A stretch of DNA of 55,434 nucleotides, from contig CAKPSO010000006.1 in assembly GCA_934183185.1 (NCBI GenBank), positions 1 through 55,434 on the forward strand. The letters run 5' to 3'. The position numbers and the translations under genes were made by a program. Below the pieces are notes generated by a model that saw only the letters and a list, made by a program, of their open reading frames with translations, was not told the DNA's origin and searched no databases. Origin of the DNA: an uncultured Bacilli bacterium. Lineage in GTDB: Bacteria > Bacillota_I > Bacilli_A > RF39 > UBA660. This document shows, one piece after another, positions 25,236 through 33,430 of this stretch. Position 1 is the stretch's first letter, and the number at the start of each line of letters is the position of its first letter.

Positions 25236-25577
25236 ATGAGTGTAAAAATAGAAAGACTAAATGATCAATTTCAAAAAGAAATTAGTATTATTTTACAGAC
25301 TGAAGTAAAAGATCAAGATATAAAGTTTGTAACTATTACAGGATGTGAGATTACTAATGATTTAAGTTTTTGCAAAGTATATTTTACAGTATTAGATGAC
25401 ACTAAGCGTGAATCTACTCTTGAAGCATTAAAAGGAGCTAGTTCATTTATTAGAAGTTTATTAAGTCAAAGAATTGAGATTAGACATACTCCTGAACTTC
25501 GTTTCTATTATGATGAATCTATTGATTATGGTAATAAAATAGAAAAAATAATAGAAAAAATAAATAATGAAGATTAA
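25236..25577 (+). CDS. rbfA: Ribosome-binding factor A
   Basis: The 113-residue KH-like protein has the RbfA pattern: KIERLNDQFQKEISIILQTE at the start, FVTITGCEITNDLSFCKVYF in the middle and IRHTPELRFYYDESIDYGNK at the end, with the invariant PELxFxxD segment. RbfA binds the 16S rRNA 5' helix during cold growth and 30S maturation. It follows infB by 23 bases and ends the operon. The next gene's phase-variable promoter begins just after its stop. Confidence 0.95.
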   Translation: MSVKIERLNDQFQKEISIILQTEVKDQDIKFVTITGCEITNDLSFCKVYFTVLDDTKRESTLEALKGASSFIRSLLSQRIEIRHTPELRFYYDESIDYGNKIEKIIEKINNED

Positions 25578-25597
25578 CTAAAAAGTTCACAATCAGT

Positions 25598-25790
25598 AAA
25601 ATTTCCCCAACCCCAGGCTTGACTTGGGGGGGGGGTAATTATGATACAATCATAGTAGTAAAACTATAGAAAGTAGTGATCTATTATGAAGAGAGAATAT
25701 AAAGTAATTATGTTATTAATATTAGTAATATCGATAGTAGCATTGGTGTTAACATCATCATATGCTCTTTTTTCGTTTGAAGAAAAAGGT
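25598..25790 (+). repeat. Copy 1 of the promoter-plus-signal cassette
   Basis: This 193-base segment contains a promoter region, a ribosome site and the first 35 codons of the glycine-rich surface gene. It is identical or almost identical to 29062-29253 and strongly similar to 52555-52745. Sequence identity drops outside it, so the cassette itself is the conserved unit. Confidence 0.85.
25619..25650 (+). promoter_or_regulatory. Promoter with a G10 homopolymer between -35 and -10 (copy 1)
   Basis: TTGACT (25619-25624) and an extended -10, TGATACAAT (TACAAT at 25645-25650), are separated by 20 bases, of which ten are consecutive G (25626-25635). A 17-base spacer is optimal for sigma-A, so loss of three G would give ideal spacing. 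A CCCCAA (25605-25610) and TTGGGG (25624-25629) also pair over the -35. Homopolymers in promoter spacers are a classic switch in phase-variable surface genes. Confidence 0.7.
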
Positions 25791-28007
25791 AAGATAGAAA
25801 ATAAATTAGTAACGGGAGTATATTCATCGTGTGAATATGCAAATGGAACTACTTGGAACTTTGATTATACAGGAAGTGAACAAACTTTTACTGTACCATG
25901 TGATGGTGAATACAAACTAGAAACCTGGGGAGCTCAAGGTGGAAATTCAAATACAGAATATATCGGTGGATATGGTGGATATTCATCTGGAATATCAAAG
26001 CTTGATAACAGTACACAATTATATATAAATGTTGGTGGAGTTGGAGGAACTAATGCAACTCCATATTCCACAATTGGAGCTCAAGGTGGTTATAATGGTG
26101 GAGGGGATTCCAAACCACTCACTAGAGCCAACCACTTATATGGGGCAGGCGGTGGTGCTACTCATATGGCCATTAAATCAGGATTGTTATATACACTTGA
26201 AAATTATAAGGATAATATATTAATTGTCTCTGGCGGTGGCGGAGGAGGAAGATGGCAGCAAAATTATGAAGCATCTAGAGGTAATGGTGGTTCAGGTGGT
26301 GGAATTATCGGAGTGACTGGAGAACAACTTGGAAGCAATATTACTTACGCGACTGGTGGAACACAAACATCTGGTGGAGACATAATTTATGTATCAGGTA
26401 CTACTATAGAAGCAGCAACAACTACCTATGCAATGGTATATGGTAAAGGAACATTTGGAAAGGGAGCAACAGTTACAGGAGGATCAGCAGGTGGTGGTGG
26501 ATACTATGGTGGGGCTGGAACGGTAGCAGCCGGTGGAGGCGGTTCTGGTTACATAGGTAATTCACTTTTAACCAATAAAGTAATGTACTGTTATAACTGT
26601 CAAGAATCAAGTGAAGAGTCTACTAAAACAGTATCAACTACTTGTACAAGTCAAACCCCAACCGAAAATTGCAGTAAGCAAGGAAATGGTTATGCTAAAA
26701 TCACTCTAGTAAAAGCCGATAAGCCTATTAAGAAATACACAGAAACAATATTAAATGGAACAGACCCAGTATTAAAAAATAATTTAGTACCAATCAAAAT
26801 AGCTAGTGATAGAACAGTAAGTAAAGCAGATATAACTAAAGAATGGTATAGTTATGCTAATAAAGAATGGGCCAATGCCGTAATATTAAAAGATGAAACA
26901 AAAACATATAATAATGGAGATACAATACCAGAAGATAATATAGAATCATACTTTGTATGGATACCTAGATTCAAGTATCAGATATTTGATGAAGGAAATT
27001 ATACAAGTTTAACTGGTATTCAAGATAAAACTCAAACTATCAATATAGTATTTGAAAATAAAGATACAACTCCATCAAATGGAACTACTAAAGGGGATTG
27101 GTTAACACATCCAGCATTCACTAGTTTTGATTCAAATGGATTCTGGGTAGGAAAGTTTGAAACAGGATATGATAAAGCAGCGTCAACTAGTGCTGCAGAA
27201 GCAAACAGTGTAGATACAAGTAAAATAATAATTAAACCTAACGTATATTCATGGAGAAATTTAACAGTAGGTAATATGTTTAAGAATAGTTATGATTATC
27301 AAAGAAATCTAGATAGCCATATGATGAAAAATACTGAATGGGGGTCCGTTGCATACTTACAGCATTCAATATATGGTAGCCAGACGAGTGTAAGAATAAA
27401 TAATAATAGTTCCTTTATTACTGGATATGTCACAATAATAGAACCAACACTAGGTTATAATGGTGCAACTAGTATAGATGGTAATAGAAGTGAGGGAACA
27501 CAACTAGGAAAAGATGGGACTTATACCGTAAATTATTTAAATAGTAATTCTGGGGTTGCCTCAACTGCTGGTAATAAAACAGGAATCTATGATATGAGTG
27601 GTGGTGCCTGGGAATATGTAGCAGGCTATACTACAGGAGCATCAACAGTAGGTGGTTCAAGCAAAATAGCTAGTCTATATTCTAATTTCTTTACTAATAG
27701 TACCTACACAAAATATTGGGATAAATATACATCCACTACTAATATTCAGTTTAATAATAGAATATTAGGAGATGCAACTGGAGAGATGGGACCATTTGGA
27801 AATGAAACAGATCCAGATGGATATACCAGAATTAAGTCAAGTTGGTATGGGGATTATGCTAGAATTATTAATTCTTCTTATCCTTGGTTCTTACGTGGTG
27901 GTGATTTTGGCTTTGGTACTGAGTCTGGTGCATTTGCTTTCTACGACTTTTCAGGTACTACGTATGCGAGCTCTTCTTTTCGTATTATCCTAACACCAAC
28001 TACATAA
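25686..28007 (+). CDS. Glycine-rich surface protein with FGE/C-lectin-like C-terminal domain (paralogue 1)
   Basis: A 773-residue exported protein. Residues 7-29 are a membrane or signal segment (VIMLLILVISIVALVLTSSY); residues about 45-75 hold FDYTGSEQTFTVPCDGEYKL, the opening of a Gly_rich_2-type beta domain; residues 80-295 are Gly-rich; then come six or so Cys (CYNC, TTCTSQ, ENCSK). From about residue 420 the domain resembles formylglycine-generating enzyme/C-type lectin folds: YFVWIPRFKYQIF, GFWVGKFETG, TGIYDMSGGAWEYVAG, WFLRGG and SSFRIILTP. The metal Cys pair of true FGE enzymes is absent, so ligand binding is more likely than catalysis. It follows a phase-variable-type promoter, and its closest relative is 29150-31438. 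Confidence 0.75.
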   Translation: MKREYKVIMLLILVISIVALVLTSSYALFSFEEKGKIENKLVTGVYSSCEYANGTTWNFDYTGSEQTFTVPCDGEYKLETWGAQGGNSNTEYIGGYGGYSSGISKLDNSTQLYINVGGVGGTNATPYSTIGAQGGYNGGGDSKPLTRANHLYGAGGGATHMAIKSGLLYTLENYKDNILIVSGGGGGGRWQQNYEASRGNGGSGGGIIGVTGEQLGSNITYATGGTQTSGGDIIYVSGTTIEAATTTYAMVYGKGTFGKGATVTGGSAGGGGYYGGAGTVAAGGGGSGYIGNSLLTNKVMYCYNCQESSEESTKTVSTTCTSQTPTENCSKQGNGYAKITLVKADKPIKKYTETILNGTDPVLKNNLVPIKIASDRTVSKADITKEWYSYANKEWANAVILKDETKTYNNGDTIPEDNIESYFVWIPRFKYQIFDEGNYTSLTGIQDKTQTINIVFENKDTTPSNGTTKGDWLTHPAFTSFDSNGFWVGKFETGYDKAASTSAAEANSVDTSKIIIKPNVYSWRNLTVGNMFKNSYDYQRNLDSHMMKNTEWGSVAYLQHSIYGSQTSVRINNNSSFITGYVTIIEPTLGYNGATSIDGNRSEGTQLGKDGTYTVNYLNSNSGVASTAGNKTGIYDMSGGAWEYVAGYTTGASTVGGSSKIASLYSNFFTNSTYTKYWDKYTSTTNIQFNNRILGDATGEMGPFGNETDPDGYTRIKSSWYGDYARIINSSYPWFLRGGDFGFGTESGAFAFYDFSGTTYASSSFRIILTPTT

Positions 28008-28050
28008 AAACGAAGGCTTGTCTGATATTAAAAACTATAATTTATAAGAA

Positions 28051-28081
28051 CCTAATCATTAGAAATGGTTAAGTTTTTTTA
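28051..28081 (+). terminator. Terminator of the first glycine-rich gene
   Basis: CCTAATCATT and AATGGTTAAG-type arms pair (one mismatch and one G-U) around a 3-4-base loop and are followed by T7 at 28074-28080. It lies 45 bases after the stop codon. Confidence 0.6.
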
Positions 28082-28120
28082 ACTTTTTTAAAACTTTATG
28101 CAGTCATCTTCCAACTTTCT

Positions 28121-28155
28121 TATAATAATTATATTAGGGTGTATCATTGATACAC
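28121..28155 (+). promoter_or_regulatory. -10 box and perfect palindrome upstream of the Rpn gene
   Basis: TATAAT at 28121-28126 is followed by GTGTATCATTGATACAC (28139-28155), a perfect 8-bp palindrome with a 1-base centre placed at or just after the expected transcription start. Such a site fits a repressor operator that would block the promoter of the nuclease gene. Confidence 0.55.
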
Positions 28156-28185
28156 TTAAATATTTAAGGAAAGGGGGAAAATATA

Positions 28186-29031
28186 GTGATATCACTTATT
28201 GAAAAAGAAACTCTAGTAAATGATAACTTTGTATCACTATTATCTGATACAACATTTAAGTATCTATATAAGAACATAGATACTAGAAGCTGGTTACAAA
28301 CTATTATTAAAGAAGTATTTCTATTAGATATTACAGATTATCAATTAACAGATAATGAATCAAATACTGGTAATAAAGTAAAAGATTATCGAATGGATTT
28401 AAAACTAGTAAATGGAAAGAATACTATAATAATAGAAATGAATAAAGAGTATTATGAATTTATAGATTCAAAGAACTACCAATACTTGTACCGTGAAGCT
28501 GGAAGTTTATATGATACAGGAGAAGATTATCAAGATAGAAAGACTAAACTAATTTCATTCAATAACTATAGAAATAAGAAGATACCATCATTAAAGATGG
28601 GAAGTTATGTATTTATAGATCCAAAAACTAAATTAAGAATAGAAGATATAGAAAGTTATGAGATTTATTTACCTAATTATAAGAAAGTATGTTATGATAG
28701 TAGTGAATTAGAAGTTAGCTTAAGTTTATTTAGTGCAGATAGTTTTGATAAGATGAGGAAGCTAACTAATAATCCAAGAGATATAAAGATTATAGAAGAA
28801 TTGGAGAGATTAGCTATGGATGAAGAATTCAAACTACATTATAACGCTGAAGCGGTCAAAAGAAAGACAGAGAATTCTATCAAGAAAGAATCTTATCAAC
28901 ATGGACTAGAAGATGGTTCTAAGCAAAAAGAAATAGAGATGGCTCAGGCTATGTTAAAGGATATTCAAGATTATGAATTTATTTCTAAATATACTGGTTT
29001 AACAGTAGAAGAAATAGAAAAATTATCATAA
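28186..29031 (+). CDS. Rpn family recombination-promoting nuclease / PD-(D/E)XK transposase-like protein
   Basis: The 281-residue protein has the Rpn layout: an opening DTTFKYLYKN in place of the usual D-x-x-F-K-x-x-F, RMDLKLVNGKNTIIIEMNKE (PD-(D/E)XK core, with Asp and the IEMN motif), then YREAGSLYD and a C-terminal helical extension with ESYQHGLEDGSKQKEIEMAQ. Rpn proteins cleave DNA and promote RecA-independent recombination. GTG start with AAAGGGGG 11 bases upstream. It lies between two highly similar surface genes that share their promoter cassette. Its palindromic operator-like site suggests tight control. Confidence 0.8.
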   Translation: MISLIEKETLVNDNFVSLLSDTTFKYLYKNIDTRSWLQTIIKEVFLLDITDYQLTDNESNTGNKVKDYRMDLKLVNGKNTIIIEMNKEYYEFIDSKNYQYLYREAGSLYDTGEDYQDRKTKLISFNNYRNKKIPSLKMGSYVFIDPKTKLRIEDIESYEIYLPNYKKVCYDSSELEVSLSLFSADSFDKMRKLTNNPRDIKIIEELERLAMDEEFKLHYNAEAVKRKTENSIKKESYQHGLEDGSKQKEIEMAQAMLKDIQDYEFISKYTGLTVEEIEKLS

Positions 29032-29061
29032 AATAAGTAGCCTAGAATTATCCATGATCAG

Positions 29062-29253
29062 AAAATTTCCCCAACCCCAGGCTTGACTTGGGGGGGGGGT
29101 AATTATGATACAATCATAGTAGTAAAACTATAGAAAGTAGTGATCTATTATGGAAAGAAAATATAAAGTAATTATGTTATTAATATTAGTAATATCGATA
29201 GTAGCATTGGTGTTAACATCATCATATGCTCTTTTTTCGTTTGAAGAAAAAGG
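29062..29253 (+). repeat. Copy 2 of the promoter-plus-signal cassette
   Basis: It begins AAAATTTCCCCAACCCC and runs through the promoter with ten G and the first 35 codons of the second glycine-rich gene. It matches copy 1 base for base through the upstream part, with a constant offset of 3464. The start codons are ATGAAGAGAG in copy 1 and ATGGAAAGAA in copy 2. Confidence 0.85.
29083..29114 (+). promoter_or_regulatory. Promoter with G10 tract (copy 2)
   Basis: TTGACT at 29083-29088, ten G at 29090-29099, and TGATACAAT ending at 29114 give the same 20-base spacer as copy 1. The identical G number in both copies is consistent either with recent duplication or with conversion between them. Confidence 0.7.
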
Positions 29254-31438
29254 AAAAGTAGAAAATAAATTAGTAACAGGAGTATATTCTTCATGCGAGT
29301 ATGAAGATGGAACTACTTGGAACTTTGATTATACAGGAGGTGAACAAACTTTTACTGTACCATGTGATGGTGAATATAAACTAGAAACTTGGGGAGCTCA
29401 AGGAGGTAATGGAAATAGCACATATATTGGTGGCTATGGTGGCTATTCCACTGGTATTATTGCTGCTCAAGATGATAATAAATTTTTCATTAATGTTGGT
29501 GGAAAAGGAATAACAGGAAAATTTGCTGCCGGAGGATATAATGGTGGTGGTAATTCAGGAAATTATGAAACGACAGCTGGTTCTGGTGGAGGAGCAACAC
29601 ATATTGCAGTAGAATCAGGACTACTATCAACATTAGAAGATAAAAAAGAATCAATTTTACTAGTATCAGGTGCCGGAGGTGGAGGCAGTATATACGCAGT
29701 AGAATCAAACTATGGATACGGTGGAAAAGGTGGCGGATACATAGGGGGAAATGGAACAAGTAATAAAAGTGATGATTATAGAGGAATAGGTGGAACACAA
29801 AATAAAGGTGGAATAACCGTTGCATTAGCTACTCAAGGTACTATTTTTCAAGGAAGTTTTGGTCAAGGAGGAAGTCAATTAGCATCAGGCGGATTAAGGG
29901 TATCAGGTGGAGGAGGAAGCGGCTTTTATGGTGGGTCTTTTGCTTATGATTATGGTGCTGGTGGAGGTGGTGGCTCTGGCTACATAGGTAATACACTTCT
30001 AACTAATAAGGTAATGTACTGTTATAATTGTGAAGAATCAGCAGAAGTTTCTACTAAAACAGTATCAACTACTTGTACAAATCAAACACCAACTGAAAAT
30101 TGCAGTAAACAAGGAAACGGTTATGCTAAAATCACTCTAGTAAAAGCCGATAAGCCTATTAAGAAATACACAGAAACAATATTAAATGGAACAGACCCAG
30201 TATTAAAAGATAATTTAGTACCAATCAAAATAGCTAGTGATGGAACGGTAACTAAGGCAGACATAAGTAAAGAATGGTATAATTATGAAAATAAAGAATG
30301 GGCAAATGCTGTAATATTAAAAGATGAATCTATTACTTATAATAATGGAGAAACAATACCAGAATCAAATATTGAATCATACTTTGTATGGATACCTAGA
30401 TACAAGTACCAAATATTTGATGAAGGTAATTATACAAGTTTAACTGGCATTCAAAATAAAGCCCAAACTATTAATGTAGTATTTGAGAATAAAGATACAA
30501 CCCCATCAAATGGAACTACTAAAGGTACATGGTTAACCCATCCGGCATTTACTAGTTTTGATTCAAATGGCTTTTGGGTAGGAAAGTTTGAAACAGGATA
30601 CGATAAAGCTACATCAACTGCAGCTGCAGAAGTAAACAGTATTGATACAAGTAAAATAATAATTAAGCCTAATGTATACTCATGGAGAAATATAACTCTG
30701 GGTAATATGTTTAAGAATAGTTATAATTATCAAAGAAATTTAGATTCACATATGATGAAAAATACTGAGTGGGGAGCAGTAGCTTACTTACAGCACTCAA
30801 TATATGGATCACAATCAAGTGTTAGATTAAATAATAATAGTGCTTTTATTACTGGATATGCAGCTGCAGTTGAACCTACTAAAGGTCATAGCGCTACAAG
30901 TATAGATGGAAATAGATATGTATCAACATCTTTGGGCAAGGACGAAACATATACCATTAATTACTTAAATAGTAATTCTAGTGTAGCATCAACTACAGGA
31001 AATAAAAGTGGAATCTATGATATGAGCGGTGGTGCCTGGGAATACATAATGGGATATACTACTGGAGCTACAACGGTAGGTGGAGCAAGTGGAATAACTG
31101 ATTTATATCCTAACTTCTTTACAGATACTACCTATACAAAATATTGGGATAAATATACATCAACTACTAATACACAATATAATAATAGAATTTTAGGGGA
31201 TGCAACCGGAGAAATGGGACCATTTGGAAGTGATAGAGATCCTGACGGTAGTACTAGACAAAAATCAAGTTGGTATGGAGATTATGCTAGCTTTGTATAT
31301 TCATCTAATTCATGGCTCAAACGTGGTGGTAATTGTAATCATGGAACTGTTTCCGGTATATTTGCCTTCAATTATTACACCGGTGTCAATTATACTGGCT
31401 ATTCATATCGCATAGTCCTAACTCCACAACTTTCATAA
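29150..31438 (+). CDS. Glycine-rich surface protein with FGE/C-lectin-like C-terminal domain (paralogue 2)
   Basis: A 762-residue paralogue of the 25686-28007 protein, with the same order: signal/membrane segment (residues 7-29), Gly_rich_2-type opening (FDYTGGEQTFTVPCDGEYKL), Gly-rich block, Cys-bearing linker (CYNCEESAE, TTCTNQ, ENCSK), then the FGE-like domain (YFVWIPRYKYQIF, GFWVGKFETG, TGIYDMSGGAWEYIMG). The two are almost identical in the first 60 residues and in the linker QGNGYAKITLVKADKP, but the Gly block differs. The last 50 residues also differ strongly: SSNSWLKRGGNCNHGTVSG here and SSYPWFLRGGDFGFGTESG there. It is probably exported and surface-exposed. Confidence 0.75.
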   Translation: MERKYKVIMLLILVISIVALVLTSSYALFSFEEKGKVENKLVTGVYSSCEYEDGTTWNFDYTGGEQTFTVPCDGEYKLETWGAQGGNGNSTYIGGYGGYSTGIIAAQDDNKFFINVGGKGITGKFAAGGYNGGGNSGNYETTAGSGGGATHIAVESGLLSTLEDKKESILLVSGAGGGGSIYAVESNYGYGGKGGGYIGGNGTSNKSDDYRGIGGTQNKGGITVALATQGTIFQGSFGQGGSQLASGGLRVSGGGGSGFYGGSFAYDYGAGGGGGSGYIGNTLLTNKVMYCYNCEESAEVSTKTVSTTCTNQTPTENCSKQGNGYAKITLVKADKPIKKYTETILNGTDPVLKDNLVPIKIASDGTVTKADISKEWYNYENKEWANAVILKDESITYNNGETIPESNIESYFVWIPRYKYQIFDEGNYTSLTGIQNKAQTINVVFENKDTTPSNGTTKGTWLTHPAFTSFDSNGFWVGKFETGYDKATSTAAAEVNSIDTSKIIIKPNVYSWRNITLGNMFKNSYNYQRNLDSHMMKNTEWGAVAYLQHSIYGSQSSVRLNNNSAFITGYAAAVEPTKGHSATSIDGNRYVSTSLGKDETYTINYLNSNSSVASTTGNKSGIYDMSGGAWEYIMGYTTGATTVGGASGITDLYPNFFTDTTYTKYWDKYTSTTNTQYNNRILGDATGEMGPFGSDRDPDGSTRQKSSWYGDYASFVYSSNSWLKRGGNCNHGTVSGIFAFNYYTGVNYTGYSYRIVLTPQLS

Positions 31439-31487
31439 AACTATTTTATATTCTAAATACATGTGATATCATTAATATGGTGATAAT

Positions 31488-32183
31488 ATGAAGTTTTTAA
31501 TTATACTAGCTATATTACCTAGTATCATAATAGGCTATCTTATATATAAAGCAGATAAAGTAGAACGAGAACCTAAAAAAGAATTATTTAAGGCAGTTAT
31601 TCTTGGTGTTATATCTGTATTAATTACACTATTTTTATCATGGATAACAGGAATATTAGATATTGATACCAACAAACTAATCGGAATAGAAATGCTACTA
31701 TATTCATTTATTTGTATCGCATTTATTGAAGAATTATCTAAATGGATATGTACTAAATTATTAATAACACACAATAAAAATTATGATTACCTATTTGATG
31801 GAATAGTATATGCTGTTTATGTATCATTAGGATTTGCTACTGTTGAAAACCTCTTATATACAGTACCTGGCGGAGTATTAACTGGAATTATTAGAGCACT
31901 AGTAACAGTACCATCCCATGCTTTTTATGCTATCTTTATGGGTTATTATATATCTAAATCAAAAGATTCTAGTAAAAAGTCTGATAAATTACGTTACACT
32001 CTAGCAAGCATTATTATTCCAACTATTCTTCATGGTATATTTGATTCATTATTATTACTTCAGAATGTACTACTACTATTACTATTTATAGTATTCGTAA
32101 TATTCCTTTATATAATATCTATTCAAAAAGTAAAACTATTGTCCATAAACGAAAGAACATTTGATAATAAAGATAAATTATAA
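31488..32183 (+). CDS. prsW: PrsW family intramembrane metalloprotease
   Basis: This 231-residue membrane protein has about seven hydrophobic helices and the PrsW signature: IEELSKWICTK (EExxK), YLFDGIVYAVYVSLGFATVENLLY (with the FDGxxYxxxxGxGFAxxEN motif), PSHAFYAIFMGYY (H-x6-G) and LHGIFDSLL (H-x3-D). PrsW cuts the anti-sigma factor RsiW in Bacillus in response to antimicrobial peptides. The ribosome site TGGTGATA lies just before the ATG. It heads a set of membrane-protein genes on the plus strand. Confidence 0.88.
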   Translation: MKFLIILAILPSIIIGYLIYKADKVEREPKKELFKAVILGVISVLITLFLSWITGILDIDTNKLIGIEMLLYSFICIAFIEELSKWICTKLLITHNKNYDYLFDGIVYAVYVSLGFATVENLLYTVPGGVLTGIIRALVTVPSHAFYAIFMGYYISKSKDSSKKSDKLRYTLASIIIPTILHGIFDSLLLLQNVLLLLLFIVFVIFLYIISIQKVKLLSINERTFDNKDKL

Positions 32184-32208
32184 TTCATAAAATGAAGTGG
32201 TGATTATC

Positions 32209-32808
32209 ATGACTTCTTTTTTAATAGAATTAATCTCTGATTATGGTTATTTAGGCATGTTTATAGGAATGATATTAGAAGCCATAATTATAATTATTCC
32301 CAGTGAATTTATACTAGCTACAGGTGGAATTTTAGCAGCTAATAGAATATTTTCTTTCTTTGGGGCCTTTCTCATAGGACTACTAGGTAGTGTATTCTGT
32401 GCTATTATTATTTACGCTATGGGATACTTTGGTGGTAGACCATTTATAGAAAAATATGGTAAATACTTTTTTATGAAAAAAGAAGATATAGATAATGCTG
32501 ATAATTGGTTTAATAAATATGGCTTATTTGCTGCCTTTATAGGAAGAAACTTTCCTATTATTAGAACCTTTATATCACTACCATTAGGTATAACTAGAGT
32601 TAATTTTATTAAATTTATTATATATACAACACTAGGTAGTATCCCATGGACCTTTATCTTTATATATGTTGGTTACATGTTAGGTAGTAATTGGACTATA
32701 CTTAATGACTATACTTCTAAATTAAAAATTCCAATTATTATATTAATTACACTATTAATAATTAACTATCTATATAAACGATTTACTAAATCAAAGAAAA
32801 ATGGTTGA
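32209..32808 (+). CDS. DedA family membrane protein
   Basis: The 199-residue VTT-domain protein has the DedA features: an N-terminal LEAIIIIIPSEFILATGG (acidic residue and Pro in the re-entrant loop), GSVFCAIIIYAMGYFGGRPF, and FIGRNFPIIRTFISLPLGI with the conserved Arg residues, ending in two helices. DedA proteins move undecaprenyl phosphate or polyprenyl lipids. GTG at 32197 and 32200 overlaps the ribosome site GTGGTGA, so ATG 32209 is chosen. Its stop codon overlaps a promoter for the next gene. Confidence 0.88.
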   Translation: MTSFLIELISDYGYLGMFIGMILEAIIIIIPSEFILATGGILAANRIFSFFGAFLIGLLGSVFCAIIIYAMGYFGGRPFIEKYGKYFFMKKEDIDNADNWFNKYGLFAAFIGRNFPIIRTFISLPLGITRVNFIKFIIYTTLGSIPWTFIFIYVGYMLGSNWTILNDYTSKLKIPIIILITLLIINYLYKRFTKSKKNG

Positions 32809-32833
32809 CACTTAGATACTTCATCAATATAAT
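32805..32833 (+). promoter_or_regulatory. Consensus sigma-A promoter inside the dedA stop region
   Basis: TTGACA (32805-32810), a 17-base spacer and TATAAT (32828-32833) match the consensus perfectly. The -35 overlaps the TGA stop of the DedA gene. It should drive the CmpB-like gene and those after it. Confidence 0.8.
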
Positions 32834-32865
32834 GAGATTATCATAAAGAAGTAGTGAGTGGTAGT

Positions 32866-33375
32866 ATGATACAGTTTATAAAAAGAAATTTTAATTATCT
32901 AATATTTTCATTTTTCTTTATATCAATTAATTCTTGGCTTATAGAAATATTATTTTCTTTAATATTTCGCTCTAAATTTGTGTTACCTGGTACTCTATCA
33001 GGACCATGGTGTCCAATCTATGGTGGAACATTTATAGTAATATTGTTACTAGTTAGAAAGAAAGATCCTGTTATTTATAATTTTATAAAAATATTTATAA
33101 TAGCTTCTATTATGGAGTATGTAATTTCCTATATATCTGGTGAAATATTTAATAATGTAATTTGGGATTATAGTCAAGTTCCATTTAATATTAATGGAAG
33201 AATTTGCTTATATATGTCTTTGATATTTGCTATTATGGGAAGTATTTCTATATATTATATAGATCCATTTATTAGAAGAATTTACATTTTACTTGGTTCT
33301 AAAATTAAAACTATTAATATTATTTTAATTACTCTTTTTATACTAGATATACTACTTAATATTTTTCTGATTTAA
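32866..33375 (+). CDS. Putative ABC transporter permease of the CmpB family
   Basis: This 169-residue integral membrane protein (about five helices) carries GTLSGPWCPIYGGTFIVILLL and AIMEYVISYIS... WDYSQVPFNINGRICLYMSL motifs, which define the CmpB family (PF06541): G-P-x-C-P-I-Y-G-x-G, then E-Y-x-x-x-x, then WDYSxxPxNxxGRxC. The exact function of the family is not established. Start: ATG 32866 lies 33 bases after the -10 box; GTG 32854 is less likely. Confidence 0.75.
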   Translation: MIQFIKRNFNYLIFSFFFISINSWLIEILFSLIFRSKFVLPGTLSGPWCPIYGGTFIVILLLVRKKDPVIYNFIKIFIIASIMEYVISYISGEIFNNVIWDYSQVPFNINGRICLYMSLIFAIMGSISIYYIDPFIRRIYILLGSKIKTINIILITLFILDILLNIFLI

Positions 33376-33430
33376 AGTATTTAACTTTTAATATTTATTA
33401 AACTGTATTATAATAATTATAGGTGATCAT

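Noticed and set aside
25619..25650. Reading the CCCCAA...TTGGGG inverted arms as a terminator of rbfA
   Set aside because: It overlaps the -35 box and has no T run; the promoter reading explains the conserved sequence better.
27840..31438. A complete diversity-generating retroelement
   Set aside because: Only variable C-termini of FGE-like proteins were seen; there is no reverse transcriptase, template repeat or accessory gene in the window.
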